Positions 1 through 9,283 are shown, counted from the stretch's first letter. The stretch is 64,000 bases of DNA from Parashewanella sp049608225 (GCA_049608225.1 JBMYXI010000004.1:1-64000); one strand, 5' to 3'. Notes: generated by a model from the letters alone, not told the origin. Program-made: numbers and translations.

Positions 1-270
1 CAGTGGGTGCGCATTATAGGGTGATTTTGAAATCGCGCAAGGGCTTTTTTGAATGTTTATTACTGAGTGATGTTGTTTTGGACGTTTCGTGCATTTTTTG
101 GCTTTATTTCGCTATTTTTTGATGTTTTCGATACACTTTATTATGTTTTAGATTACAATCAGCGTTTATTTTTTCGGCAACACTCTGGTTAATTAATGTT
201 TTTTTCATTACCATATGTGTTGTTTTTATTTTATTAATCACACATTTATAGTAAACAAGAGATCATTTAT

Positions 271-720
271 ATGAAGAAGCCACTTCTCATTATCATTATT
301 TTGGCATTATTAGGTGCACTAGCCATTGCTCAATTTTCTATAACATTGCCTGCGTCTATCGCTTTCGTTATCGGGATGGTTATTGCTAGCTTGGTATTTG
401 TTACATTGGGATCATCAAATGCTGCGAATGCAACTCAATATAAAGGCCCAACGAAGACATTATATGTAGGTAATTTGCCTTATCGTGTTCACGAGAGCGA
501 AGTTAACACTTTATTTACTAAATACGGCCCTGTTAAATCCGTTCGTTTGGTGAGAGATCGTAAAACAGGTCGCCGTAAAGGGTTCGGGTTTGTTGAAATG
601 TCAGCAAACGGTGCACTGAAGGCAATGAATGAATTAAACGATTACACATTTCAAGAGCGCTCATTGAAAGTAAGAGAAGCACGCTCTCAAGAATCTCACC
701 CTCAACGCGATGCTGATTAA
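271..720 (+). CDS. Membrane-anchored RRM RNA-binding protein
   Basis: 149 aa. The first ~50 residues form two hydrophobic stretches (about 4-24 and 28-47), followed by one RNA recognition motif. RNP2 is LYVGNL (64-69) and RNP1 is KGFGFVEM (103-110), both intact, so RNA binding is well supported. The tail is short and polar. The start ATG follows an AAGAGATC stretch, a plausible ribosome-binding site. Small bacterial RRM proteins are usually soluble, and here the hydrophobic N-terminus suggests inner-membrane tethering with the RRM in the cytoplasm (inference). The gene stands alone and ends at a strong hairpin terminator facing murI. The RNA targets are unknown. Confidence 0.85.
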   Translation: MKKPLLIIIILALLGALAIAQFSITLPASIAFVIGMVIASLVFVTLGSSNAANATQYKGPTKTLYVGNLPYRVHESEVNTLFTKYGPVKSVRLVRDRKTGRRKGFGFVEMSANGALKAMNELNDYTFQERSLKVREARSQESHPQRDAD

Positions 721-750
721 CACTATCCATATTTGTGGGTAGTTGATAGT

Positions 751-781
751 AATAAGCCCAGATAATTCTGGGCTTATTTGT
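751..781. terminator. Bidirectional hairpin terminator between rrm gene and murI
   Basis: Perfect 12-bp arms (751-762 and 767-778) around a TAAT loop, with A/T runs on both sides. It lies between two convergent genes and can serve both. Confidence 0.8.
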
Positions 782-812
782 TTAAAACTGATGAAGATTA
801 AGACCACTTAGC

Positions 813-1628
813 TTATGTGCTAGCTCCTTCAATACTATTACTCTTACTATATACTTCACTTCTAATTATTTTACTGAAACCAAATTCTGATAAGGTTTTC
901 TTTAATCCTGCATTGATAGTGTTACTTGTATGTAATGCAACTGTATGACTCATTTCGTCTTGAATTTCATTATTACCTAATAGATCTACAACCCGTTTTG
1001 CGATTGCTTCCCCTGAGTCTAATAAAATAACTGTCTTAGGCAATAACGCCATAAGTTCTTGTTTAATGTGTGGGAAATGCGTACAACCAAGAACGATGAC
1101 ATCAACATTTTTTGCCAGCTTTGATTTCAAAAATACCAATGAATCAGCTGTAATTTCGTTACCTGTAAGCTTTTGCTCAGCTAGCATCACCAACTCTGGT
1201 GCAGCAATTAAAGTCACTTCACTATTGGGTGCGTATTGATTAATTAACTCTTGTGTATAGTCGCGATTTATCGTTGCAGGAGTAGCAAGTAGCGCAATCT
1301 TTCCAGTTTTAGTTAGTTTTGCTGCTGGTTTGATTGCGGGAACAACACCAACAATAGGCACATCCAAGGTTGCTCTTAATTTAGGTAAAATTAATGTACT
1401 TGCTGTATTACATGCGACAACAACCAGTTTAGCCTGAACCTTTTTAGCTGTGGTCGCAATTAAATTCACCGCACCACTGACTAACGACTCATCGGCGAGT
1501 TCTCCATAAGGTAATCTCGCATTATCAAACAAGTAACAATAACTTTGGTTCGGCAGCTTTTTTTTGATCTCCGAAAATACGGACAAACCACCAATGCCTG
1601 AATCAAATATGAGGATAGGTCTCGGCAA
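813..1628 (-). CDS. murI: Glutamate racemase
   Basis: 271 aa. Interconverts L- and D-glutamate, supplying D-Glu for peptidoglycan in the cytoplasm. The family landmarks are present: N-terminal FDSGIGGLSV with the catalytic-region Asp, ACNTAST with the first catalytic Cys, and LGCTHFP with the second. The only start that keeps the N-terminal motif at its usual distance is a TTG, preceded by GAGG about 5 bases upstream, so I accept the rare start codon. The gene is divergent from trmA, an arrangement seen in related gammaproteobacteria. Confidence 0.93.
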   Translation of the reverse strand: MPRPILIFDSGIGGLSVFSEIKKKLPNQSYCYLFDNARLPYGELADESLVSGAVNLIATTAKKVQAKLVVVACNTASTLILPKLRATLDVPIVGVVPAIKPAAKLTKTGKIALLATPATINRDYTQELINQYAPNSEVTLIAAPELVMLAEQKLTGNEITADSLVFLKSKLAKNVDVIVLGCTHFPHIKQELMALLPKTVILLDSGEAIAKRVVDLLGNNEIQDEMSHTVALHTSNTINAGLKKTLSEFGFSKIIRSEVYSKSNSIEGAST

Positions 1629-1651
1629 ATTAACCTCTTTTAGACTGAGTA

Positions 1652-1678
1652 TTGGACATTACAGATAAGTAGTATAAT
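1652..1678 (+). promoter_or_regulatory. Probable sigma70 promoter for trmA
   Basis: TTGGAC (1652-1657) and a perfect TATAAT (1673-1678) lie 39 bp before the trmA start. The 15-bp spacing is short, so the -35 assignment is weaker than the -10. Confidence 0.45.
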
Positions 1679-1716
1679 AATTTGCGCCGAATTTTACATA
1701 TCACGGTGGCCTTTAA

Positions 1717-2814
1717 ATGAATTTTGATGCAATGAACCCAGCTCAATATCAGCAACAACTCGAGTTAAAACGTACGAAACTGCAGCAAATGTTCATGCCA
1801 TTTGATCCGCCAGAAGTCGAGGTGTTTTCCTCTCAAACTGAGCATTATCGTATGCGAGCTGAATTTCGCGTATGGCATGACGGCGATGATCTTTACTACT
1901 ATATGTTTGATAATCACAAGCAGCAAAAGGTCCGCTGTGATACCTATCTGCCAGCCAGTGAGACCATAAATCAATTAATGCCTAAGCTGATTGAGTTACT
2001 TAAGCCCAATACCAGTTTACGTCATAAATTATTTCAAATTGATTTTTTATCTACCTTAAGTGGGGAGATTGTAGTTTCTCTACTTTACCATCGACAATTG
2101 GATAATAATTGGCTTGAACAAGCCAATATTCTCAAACAAACCTTATCAGCCAACTTTAATATTAACTTGATTGGTCGTGCTCGAAAGCAAAAAATCTGTC
2201 TAGACAAAGATTATGTTATTGAATCTTTACCTATCAATGGTCAAAACTTCATTTATAAGCAAGTCGAAAACAGCTTTACTCAACCTAATGCCAAAGTATC
2301 GTGCCGTATGCTCGAATGGGCGATTGACGTCACGAAAGACAGCAGTGGTGATTTACTCGAGTTATATTGCGGTAATGGTAATTTTTCAATCGCGCTTGCT
2401 CAAAACTTTAATAAAGTGCTTGCCACTGAACTCGCCAAACCTTCAGTCGATGCTGCACAATACAATATTAAAGAAAATAATATTGATAACCTAAAAATTA
2501 TTCGTATGTCTGCAGAAGACTTTAGTGATGCAATGGCAAAGAAGCGTGCATTCAGGCGCTTAAAGGATGTAGATTTAGACAGCTATCAATGTAACACCAT
2601 ATTCGTGGATCCGCCTCGCTCAGGTCTTGATGACAACACGCTTAGCTTAGTACAACAGTACGACCGTATTCTGTATATTTCTTGTAATCCAACGACATTA
2701 GCAGAAAACATAGAAATTTTGTCTAATACTCATAAAATAAGTCGTTTTGCATTGTTCGATCAATTTCCATATACCGACCACATGGAATCGGGCGTACTTC
2801 TAGAAAGAAAATAA
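1717..2814 (+). CDS. trmA: tRNA (uracil-5)-methyltransferase
   Basis: 365 aa, the usual TrmA length. Makes 5-methyluridine at position 54 of tRNA using S-adenosylmethionine. The SAM-binding motif LLELYCGNGNFSIALA lies in the middle, VDPPRSGLD follows, then the catalytic Cys in ISCNPTTL and the base-proximal Glu in MESGVLLER at the C-terminus. It lacks the N-terminal TRAM domain and Fe-S cysteines of RlmC/RlmD, which favours TrmA. Single gene, divergent from murI and convergent with fabR. Confidence 0.95.
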   Translation: MNFDAMNPAQYQQQLELKRTKLQQMFMPFDPPEVEVFSSQTEHYRMRAEFRVWHDGDDLYYYMFDNHKQQKVRCDTYLPASETINQLMPKLIELLKPNTSLRHKLFQIDFLSTLSGEIVVSLLYHRQLDNNWLEQANILKQTLSANFNINLIGRARKQKICLDKDYVIESLPINGQNFIYKQVENSFTQPNAKVSCRMLEWAIDVTKDSSGDLLELYCGNGNFSIALAQNFNKVLATELAKPSVDAAQYNIKENNIDNLKIIRMSAEDFSDAMAKKRAFRRLKDVDLDSYQCNTIFVDPPRSGLDDNTLSLVQQYDRILYISCNPTTLAENIEILSNTHKISRFALFDQFPYTDHMESGVLLERK

Positions 2815-2840
2815 TTCGAAAAATTAAAGCTATTCTAATG

Positions 2841-2876
2841 ATTGATGAAGGAGCGAGATTTCAGCTCCCTCATCAA
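2841..2876. terminator. Hairpin between trmA and fabR
   Basis: Imperfect stem with arms 2841-2854 and 2863-2876 (ATTGATGA-GGAGC pairing with GCTCC-TCATCAAT) in the short gap between convergent genes. No long T tract follows, so it may be a weak or shared terminator. Confidence 0.5.
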
Positions 2877-2899
2877 TTAGACCACCAATAAGATAGCGC

Positions 2900-3523
2900 T
2901 TATGTTTTCTCTGCATGCTGTTCTTTTAGCTGTAACACATGCGCACCTTTCGCCACGATTCGAAGTTGCAACACAAGTTGGTCGGCGAGCTCTCTACGCT
3001 CATTGCGTTTCATATCTAATGCTGCTGCACCTGCATTAAATACTAAAGTAACTAGTGCCTCTGCTTGTGCCCGAGCAAGAATGGCTGAGCGATTGGCTGT
3101 GATCTCAGTATAATGTGCCAACTCAGAAATAAAGTGTTCAATTTCTCTTGCTACTGCAGCCCTGAATGCAGCTGATGTACCCGAACGCTCATGCAATAAA
3201 ATACGAAAAACATTAGGATTCGATTCCATAACTTCCATAAAGGTATCTACCGATATTCGTATGATGCTGCCACCAATTTCGGCACGCTGACGTCCTTTGC
3301 GCATAATTTGTCGCAACGCCAAACCACCTTCATCAACCATAGTGAGTCCAAGCTCATTCATATCTTTAAAGTGACGATAGAATGACGTAGGTGCAATGTT
3401 GGCTTCTCTTGCCACTTCTCGCAAACTTAAACTTGAAAAACTGCGCTCAGCACTCAATTGATTAAATGCTGCATCCACTAACGCTCGGCGTGTTTTTTCT
3501 TTTTGCTGTGCCCTGATCCCCAT
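2900..3523 (-). CDS. fabR: TetR-family repressor of unsaturated fatty acid synthesis
   Basis: 207 aa. The sequence is nearly collinear with E. coli FabR: start MGIRAQQKEKTRRALV, helix-turn-helix region SLREVAREANIAPTSFYRHF (about 34-53), then the conserved ligand-domain stretch RSGTSAAFRAAVAREIEHF. FabR senses the unsaturated/saturated acyl pool and represses fabA/fabB in E. coli. Here it is divergent from a fatty-acid desaturase, with a palindrome in the shared promoter region, so it probably controls the desaturase and perhaps itself (inference). Confidence 0.95.
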   Translation of the reverse strand: MGIRAQQKEKTRRALVDAAFNQLSAERSFSSLSLREVAREANIAPTSFYRHFKDMNELGLTMVDEGGLALRQIMRKGRQRAEIGGSIIRISVDTFMEVMESNPNVFRILLHERSGTSAAFRAAVAREIEHFISELAHYTEITANRSAILARAQAEALVTLVFNAGAAALDMKRNERRELADQLVLQLRIVAKGAHVLQLKEQHAEKT

Positions 3524-3593
3524 CGTCTTCCTCTAACCCTTGATACAAGCTAGATGATAGCGTGTTTATTTGTTGAAAAACAGTGCGTATATC

Positions 3594-3622
3594 TTGACCT
3601 ATCCACTCCGTTTAAGTTAAAT
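3594..3622 (+). promoter_or_regulatory. Candidate desaturase promoter
   Basis: TTGACC (3594-3599), a 17-bp spacer, then TTAAAT (3617-3622). The -35 box is good and the -10 box is moderate. The adjoining palindrome would overlap the predicted transcription start, consistent with repression. Confidence 0.45.
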
Positions 3623-3623
3623 T

Positions 3624-3641
3624 AGCGCACAGCTGTACGCT
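3624..3641. promoter_or_regulatory. FabR-like operator palindrome
   Basis: An 18-bp inverted repeat, AGCGCACAG|CTGTACGCT, with one mismatch between half sites. It lies 21 bp before the desaturase start and in the fabR/desaturase divergent region. TetR-type regulators bind such palindromes. The AGCG-ACA/TGT-CGCT form resembles FabR sites as I recall them. Assignment to FabR is inferred from position. Confidence 0.6.
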
Positions 3642-3662
3642 CAAACTGGATTATCGAGAATA

Positions 3663-4769
3663 ATGAACAAACCACCCCTCATTTGGCTAAACGTCACTCT
3701 GTTTGCCACTACCTTTATCGCTGCAATTATTTTGGTTCCATTTTATGGAATCACTCAAGGTTTCACGCTAGTAGAATGGTTTACATTTGTAGCCCTAGCT
3801 TACTTTAGCGGACTCTCCATTACTGCGGGCTATCACCGCCTTTGGTCACATAAGGCTTATAAAGCTAATGCTGTCGTGCGCTTTATTTACGCATTAGGCG
3901 GCGCACTTGCCTTGCAGAACAGTGCATTACATTGGTCATCTGATCACCGTGTCCATCATAAACACGTAGATAATAATGACAAAGATCCCTACTCTGCCAA
4001 AATGGGGTTTTGGTATAGTCACATTGGTTGGATGCTAAGAGAATATCAAGCCATGCGTTATCACGATTACAATAACGTACGGGATTTGCAAAAAGACAAA
4101 ATTGTAATGTGGCAACATAAACACTATTTGCTGCTGGCTTTGCTGATGAACTTTGGTTTACCTATGTTCTTAGGCTGGTTGAATGGTAATGTCTGGTCAA
4201 TGTTGTTATTAGCCGGTTTATTTCGCTTAGTCGTGGTACATCATTGTACTTTCTTTATTAACTCGTTAGCTCATATTTGGGGAAGCCAACCTTACACCAA
4301 CAAAAATACCGCTAGAGATAATGGCATATTGGCATTTTTCACCTATGGTGAGGGGTACCATAATTTCCATCACATTTTTGAAAATGACTACCGAAATGGG
4401 ATCCGTTGGTGGCATTTTGATCCAACCAAGTGGTTGATCAAACTACTTAGCCTTACTGGGTTAGCGACTGACTTAAGAAAAGTTCCCCAAGAACGCATTG
4501 AAGCAGCTAAATTGCAAATGCAGCTACTGAACGCCAAAAATAAGCTATCACATTTGCCGAATGCAGAAGAAATAATTGAAAAATTGCATGAAGAACTTGA
4601 AATAGTAAAAGAGCACCTTACCGAATATTACGCAGCTAAAAAACAATTACTCGACGCTAAACGTCAACAAATTACTGATGTTCAATTAAAGCAACAAGTG
4701 GCGATATTAAAAGCTAACTTTAAGCTGCATAAGAAAAATTGGCGTAGCTTAACTGCCAGTTATAGTTAA
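3663..4769 (+). CDS. Membrane acyl-CoA/acyl-lipid delta-9 desaturase
   Basis: 368 aa. Introduces a cis double bond into a saturated acyl chain with a di-iron centre and oxygen, helping membrane fluidity in the cold. All three histidine clusters are present: HRLWSH (58-63), HRVHH (95-99) and YHNFHH around residues 234-239. Hydrophobic segments at about 5-30 and 38-60, and a further pair between boxes two and three, fit the family. The last ~90 residues are a charged, probably coiled-coil extension beyond the catalytic core. It is divergent from fabR, which probably represses it. Confidence 0.92.
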   Translation: MNKPPLIWLNVTLFATTFIAAIILVPFYGITQGFTLVEWFTFVALAYFSGLSITAGYHRLWSHKAYKANAVVRFIYALGGALALQNSALHWSSDHRVHHKHVDNNDKDPYSAKMGFWYSHIGWMLREYQAMRYHDYNNVRDLQKDKIVMWQHKHYLLLALLMNFGLPMFLGWLNGNVWSMLLLAGLFRLVVVHHCTFFINSLAHIWGSQPYTNKNTARDNGILAFFTYGEGYHNFHHIFENDYRNGIRWWHFDPTKWLIKLLSLTGLATDLRKVPQERIEAAKLQMQLLNAKNKLSHLPNAEEIIEKLHEELEIVKEHLTEYYAAKKQLLDAKRQQITDVQLKQQVAILKANFKLHKKNWRSLTASYS

Positions 4770-4796
4770 GCAGTTAACTTAAATTAACTCGTCAAG

Positions 4797-5414
4797 CTAC
4801 CCTGCTCTGGCTATGTCAAAATTAGTATATTTTGTCATAGCCACCTTATCGACATTATTTATCTCATCAGCGAGATGCAATAACTTTTCAACAATTTTAG
4901 CCTGTTGATGTTTCGCGGGATCAACATGATGAAAAGCTTGAGTCTGCGACTGGTTTCGTCGCCACTTCCTCAACCCGTCTTTCAATCGAACAAATGTGCG
5001 ATGATCCAATGCCAACTCTTTCATTTCTGAAAAAAAGTCAACTACGATTTTATGCAAAGGATGGATAAGCTGCGCTTGTGCAGACAGCAAATAATCGAGT
5101 GTTTGCCCAAGAGTAAATTTAGCTATGGCTTCTAATTTTTGTTGTATTTCGAGCATGTTTTGTAATTGCTTCAATATATCACAACATTTTACCACTTCAT
5201 CGTATTTCACTTCAGCCGCTGTTTCAGGGGCATCGCCCATCCCCATATAAAGTTCAGCATTATGCATATGGATCACAAGACAATCCATGACTGGACAATC
5301 TACACCGAGGGTATCTTCTTCTACGATTTCGATATCAAGATCGAGTTCTGGCTGATAATCTTTATCGGGGATCTGACCCGCAATACCTGAACCAGATGAT
5401 AATTCTACTGACAT
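4797..5414 (-). CDS. Uncharacterised acidic cytoplasmic protein
   Basis: 205 aa, not recognised. The ATG at 5414 is preceded by GGAG at good spacing, so I prefer it to a longer TTG-initiated form. There is no signal peptide or membrane segment. The first ~60 residues are acidic and include VDCPVMDCLVIHMHNAEL. The middle and C-terminal parts look helical, with a basic patch at KDGLRKWRRNQ. It is convergent with the desaturase and divergent from selD, and neighbours give no functional clue. Confidence 0.75.
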   Translation of the reverse strand: MSVELSSGSGIAGQIPDKDYQPELDLDIEIVEEDTLGVDCPVMDCLVIHMHNAELYMGMGDAPETAAEVKYDEVVKCCDILKQLQNMLEIQQKLEAIAKFTLGQTLDYLLSAQAQLIHPLHKIVVDFFSEMKELALDHRTFVRLKDGLRKWRRNQSQTQAFHHVDPAKHQQAKIVEKLLHLADEINNVDKVAMTKYTNFDIARAG

Positions 5415-5664
5415 ATCGTCTCCAACCACACACAACGATTTTGTGGGCTGGGATAATAACTCCGCCTATAACCAGAAAGTAAACACCACAACGTTCTTTT
5501 ATATAACTTTTCATTATTAATTAGGGAGGCTCTACCTTTGAAGCCATTAAGTAGTGATTAACATTATTTCATTAACATTTTGATATGAAAATACAGAGAT
5601 TGAATCCAGCCAATGGTGTGTTAAGTTAGGTTTATTGTTGGTATATGATCTAAAGGAAGGATAA

Positions 5665-6702
5665 GTGGACCAAACAATTAAGCTCACTCAGTATAGCCAT
5701 GGCGCTGGCTGCGGCTGTAAAATTTCTCCCAAGGATTTAGGTCATATTTTACAAAGTGCTTTACCCACTTTTGACGATCCAAATGTACTCGTTGGCAATC
5801 ACACTCGTGATGACGCAGCTGTTTATCAACTCGACGATAAAACAGGCATTATCAGTACCACAGATTTTTTTATGCCCATTGTGGATGATCCTTTCACCTT
5901 TGGCCGTATCGCCGCAACCAATGCAATAAGTGATATTTACGCTATGGGCGGCACGCCGATGATGGCAATTGCAATTCTAGGTTGGCCATTAAAATTATTG
6001 TCAGCTAAAGTTGCCAGCAAAGTGATTGATGGCGGACGCCAAGCCTGCAAAGATGCGGGGATCATGCTTGCCGGCGGCCACAGTATTGACTCACCTGAAC
6101 CTATTTTTGGTTTGGCCGTCACAGGTAAAGTAACCCTTAACCATTTAAAAAAAAATTGCACCGCACAAGTTAATGACAAGCTCTATCTTACTAAACCTTT
6201 AGGTATTGGTATTCATACCACAGCCCAAAAGAAAAAGTTATTAAAAACTGAAGATTATGATATTGCTATTAATGCCATGTGTCAGCTTAATAAAGTGGGC
6301 GTAGAGCTTGCGAAGCTAGACGGGATTAATGCAATCACTGACGTCACAGGTTTTGGCTTAGCGGGCCATTTAATTGAAATGTGCCAAGGCGCTCAATTAC
6401 AGACACAGATTGACTTTAGTGCCATTCCATTGCTCTCTAAAACACTCGATTACCTCTCACAAGGTTGCATTCCAGGTGGCAGCGAACGCAACTTTGCCAG
6501 TTATGGACAATATCTACCAGCATTAACCAAGCAGCAGCAAGCAATTTTGTGTGATCCACAAACCAGTGGTGGTTTATTGATTGCCGTGTCACCAACGCAA
6601 GAGAGCCAGTTTTTATCACTGATGGATGCGGAGCAGCAACTTGCTGTCAAAATTGGGCGGTTTACTGAACCAAAACAAATGGAGTTAATTAACCTATTGT
6701 GA
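5665..6702 (+). CDS. selD: Selenide, water dikinase (selenophosphate synthetase)
   Basis: 345 aa. Makes selenophosphate from selenide and ATP, the selenium donor for selenocysteine and 2-selenouridine. The N-terminal active-site motif HGAGCGCKISP is present, with Cys (not Sec) at the catalytic position and the essential Lys. Downstream are ATP-binding segments typical of the AIRS/PurM fold, such as DDAAVYQL and DPQTSGGLL. The start is GTG at 5665, preceded by a strong AAGGAAGG. The reading frame overlaps the next gene by 4 bases (GTGA), so the two are translationally coupled. Confidence 0.96.
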   Translation: MDQTIKLTQYSHGAGCGCKISPKDLGHILQSALPTFDDPNVLVGNHTRDDAAVYQLDDKTGIISTTDFFMPIVDDPFTFGRIAATNAISDIYAMGGTPMMAIAILGWPLKLLSAKVASKVIDGGRQACKDAGIMLAGGHSIDSPEPIFGLAVTGKVTLNHLKKNCTAQVNDKLYLTKPLGIGIHTTAQKKKLLKTEDYDIAINAMCQLNKVGVELAKLDGINAITDVTGFGLAGHLIEMCQGAQLQTQIDFSAIPLLSKTLDYLSQGCIPGGSERNFASYGQYLPALTKQQQAILCDPQTSGGLLIAVSPTQESQFLSLMDAEQQLAVKIGRFTEPKQMELINLL

Positions 6703-7799
6703 GTCAATTTCTTATACCCCAAAGCCACTACCATGATATTTTCATTAATGATCATCCAATGATGGATGTTCGCGCGCCAATTGAATTCTTAAAAGGCGCA
6801 TTCCCTACAGCAAGTAATCATCCGCTACTCAATGATAATGAACGACAGCAAGTTGGCACCTGTTATAAAGCATTAGGGCAGCAAGCAGCTATTCAGTTAG
6901 GCCAGCAACTCATTTCAGGCACGATAAAGCAACAACGTATTGAAGCTTGGCAAGCTTATTCCCAACGATATCCGCATGCTTTTTTTTATTGTTTTCGCGG
7001 TGGATTACGCTCGCAAATCACCCAAATGTGGCTAAAGGAAATAGGAATTACATTACCGTTCATTGAAGGTGGCTATAAAGCCATGCGCCAATATTTGCTC
7101 AATCAACTTGAATTAGCCTGTTCACGACCAATGCTAATCGTCAGTGGTAGCACAGGCTGTGGCAAAACTGACTTTCTTGCTGTTCGAGATGACTCAATTG
7201 ATTTGGAAAGTATTGCGAATCATCGAGGATCTAGCTTTGGCGCTAACTTAAGCCCGCAACCATCACAAATTAATTTCGAAAATCAACTAGCGATTAATTT
7301 ATTAAAGCACCAACACAACAATTACCCTGTAGCTTTAATGGAAGACGAAAGTCATTTAATTGGCCGCTGTGCCATACCCAGATACTTTTATTTAGCCATG
7401 CAACAAGCACCGATTATCGTGCTTGAAACGACGCAAGCTAAGCGAATTGAAAGACTAGCTAATAACTACGTGATCACTATGCACGCTAATTTCATTGACA
7501 AGTATGGTGATGAAAAAGGGTTTGAACTTTTTGCAGACTATTTATTTGGTAGCTGCGACAAAATCAAAAAACGCTTGGGCGGTAAACAACACCAACACAT
7601 CAGACAATTGATCACCATAGCTCTGAACGATCATAAAAATCGCAACTCGCTTCTGAAATACCAAGAATTAATAGAAATATTATTAGAGAAATACTATGAC
7701 CCTATGTATGAATATCAGTTGAATAAAAAAGCAGATAGAGTGCTAGCGATAGGTGATAAAACAGAACTAAACGATTGGTTAAAAGAAAGTAGCGTATAA
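6699..7799 (+). CDS. mnmH: tRNA 2-selenouridine synthase
   Basis: 366 aa, also called SelU/YbbB. Replaces sulfur with selenium in wobble 2-thiouridine of tRNAs for Lys, Glu and Gln, using selenophosphate from SelD. An N-terminal rhodanese domain carries the catalytic Cys98 in CFRGGLRS. A P-loop, SGSTGCGKT, follows at about 148-156. The GTG start overlaps the selD stop. The operon partner confirms the role. The stop codon lies inside a long hairpin that also terminates the convergent lipoprotein gene. Confidence 0.95.
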   Translation: MSQFLIPQSHYHDIFINDHPMMDVRAPIEFLKGAFPTASNHPLLNDNERQQVGTCYKALGQQAAIQLGQQLISGTIKQQRIEAWQAYSQRYPHAFFYCFRGGLRSQITQMWLKEIGITLPFIEGGYKAMRQYLLNQLELACSRPMLIVSGSTGCGKTDFLAVRDDSIDLESIANHRGSSFGANLSPQPSQINFENQLAINLLKHQHNNYPVALMEDESHLIGRCAIPRYFYLAMQQAPIIVLETTQAKRIERLANNYVITMHANFIDKYGDEKGFELFADYLFGSCDKIKKRLGGKQHQHIRQLITIALNDHKNRNSLLKYQELIEILLEKYYDPMYEYQLNKKADRVLAIGDKTELNDWLKESSV

Positions 7800-7838
7800 T
7801 ACCATCAGTACTAACTATGGTATAACAATACGCTACTT
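7787..7838. terminator. Long hairpin shared by mnmH and the convergent lipoprotein gene
   Basis: Arms 7787-7805 and 7817-7838 pair as AAGTAGCGTAT..TACCAT with ATGGTAT..ATACGCTACTT, with a small internal bulge. The left arm includes the mnmH stop codon. A run of T follows at 7842. It probably terminates both transcripts. Confidence 0.7.
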
Positions 7839-7845
7839 GCCGTTT

Positions 7846-9210
7846 TTACTCTTTTAGGGATATTGCTATTTGACTATAAGTTGAATCATTGAGTAATGAC
7901 CTTTGCTCATGTTTAGCTTTTTTTCTCATATCGACTTGCTTACGTCGATATTCAGACAAACCATCTACCTTATTGATATTACGCACGCGCACAGAGAAAG
8001 ATCGCTTTCCAATGAACTTATTCGACACTCGTTGCACCACAGACTGCGGTAAATCAAAATCTGGCGCAACGCCTTTTACCGGTGCAGTAATGTCCCACCA
8101 AAATTTAGGAGCAGATAATAAGGCAAAAATGTAATCGGGATTCGAACCTATTTCACTGAAATCATAAGCAACCGGAGAATCTGATGTCATCCCCACCAAC
8201 ATTTCAACAACTTTTGGCATCATAGCGATATCGTCTTCAGGTAACTGAATTTGATAATCCAATTTACCCATTTCTAAAGGAATATAGCGACCGCCACCAT
8301 ATTTCACTTCCCCCTGTAATGTTTGGCCTACAGTATGACTATAACTAATTATCATTAAGTTATTGGTAAATAATTCGGGGAAATACGCTGCGGTATTATT
8401 AGTTTCAGTATTAAAGCTAAAGCTATTTTGAAATTTTCCACTGTCAATACCATAAGTATTCACTCGAAAGTCAGACACATTGGCATTTACTTTTATCTCT
8501 GTGCCTTTATTTTTAGCCGCATCAAACACATCAATTGGAACGGTCACGGTCCCAGTATCAGCATCTTTCAACGACACAATTGCTGCAAGTTGAACACCTT
8601 CATTTTTCGACCAAGAAGCAGTTTTTAATATACCTGAACGATATTCACCATTGATACGACACACCTCCATGTCATTAAGAAAATTACCTCCTTGTGTTAA
8701 AAGAACCGTAGGTAAACGTTGCTCAAAAGCAAATTGTTGATTTGGATACTGCAGCTTAAGAGCTGAAATATCCAGCTTGATCTCCCGACAGTCACAAGCT
8801 TGATCCATTTCATTATTTCTTATATTGATAACACCCAAATCGATTGGCTCTAAGTCCATTTCAGTTTTAATTCTTAATCTGGGCTCTGTAGAGTCGTATT
8901 TTTCATCGTATATGGTGGTTAAATGCTTAGCCTCACCATTCCATGGGATCGATAAGGTGCCATTTGAGTCAGGCTGATGTGTCGCTAAAATGCTGCCATC
9001 TTGTTTATGCACTACAAATTGAACATTCGTTGCCGCTTTTGCTTCACCACACTTAGAAAGATACTGAGTTTTTAATGTCAGTTTTTTAACTTCTGTTGGA
9101 GGCGTGGTTGTTTGTTGTTGGTTGTTGTTTTCTGGCGAATCATTATTCGAACCACCACACCCCACAAGCAAAGCTGCACAGATAAGACCTAAATAAGTCC
9201 TTTTTTTCAT
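7846..9210 (-). CDS. Uncharacterised outer-membrane-type lipoprotein
   Basis: 454 aa from the ATG at 9210. The N-terminus has a lysine-rich start, a hydrophobic core and the lipobox LLVGC, with Cys at residue 18. Gly-Gly-Ser after the Cys does not suggest inner-membrane retention. A Gln/Thr/Pro-rich linker (about 22-40) precedes a globular region with several Cys, including ACDCREI. The body looks beta-rich with carboxypeptidase-regulatory-like or Ig-like character early on. I do not recognise a family. It is convergent with mnmH. Confidence 0.75.
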   Translation of the reverse strand: MKKRTYLGLICAALLVGCGGSNNDSPENNNQQQTTTPPTEVKKLTLKTQYLSKCGEAKAATNVQFVVHKQDGSILATHQPDSNGTLSIPWNGEAKHLTTIYDEKYDSTEPRLRIKTEMDLEPIDLGVINIRNNEMDQACDCREIKLDISALKLQYPNQQFAFEQRLPTVLLTQGGNFLNDMEVCRINGEYRSGILKTASWSKNEGVQLAAIVSLKDADTGTVTVPIDVFDAAKNKGTEIKVNANVSDFRVNTYGIDSGKFQNSFSFNTETNNTAAYFPELFTNNLMIISYSHTVGQTLQGEVKYGGGRYIPLEMGKLDYQIQLPEDDIAMMPKVVEMLVGMTSDSPVAYDFSEIGSNPDYIFALLSAPKFWWDITAPVKGVAPDFDLPQSVVQRVSNKFIGKRSFSVRVRNINKVDGLSEYRRKQVDMRKKAKHEQRSLLNDSTYSQIAISLKE

Positions 9211-9283
9211 ATTTAACCTAAGACCCAAACACATAATAAAGGGCTATTATATTACAGAATCATGCAGCATCTTAAGACAAAAC

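Noticed and set aside
1..270. Partial gene at the left edge
   Set aside because: AT-rich with no sustained open frame; probably only the upstream region of the RRM gene.
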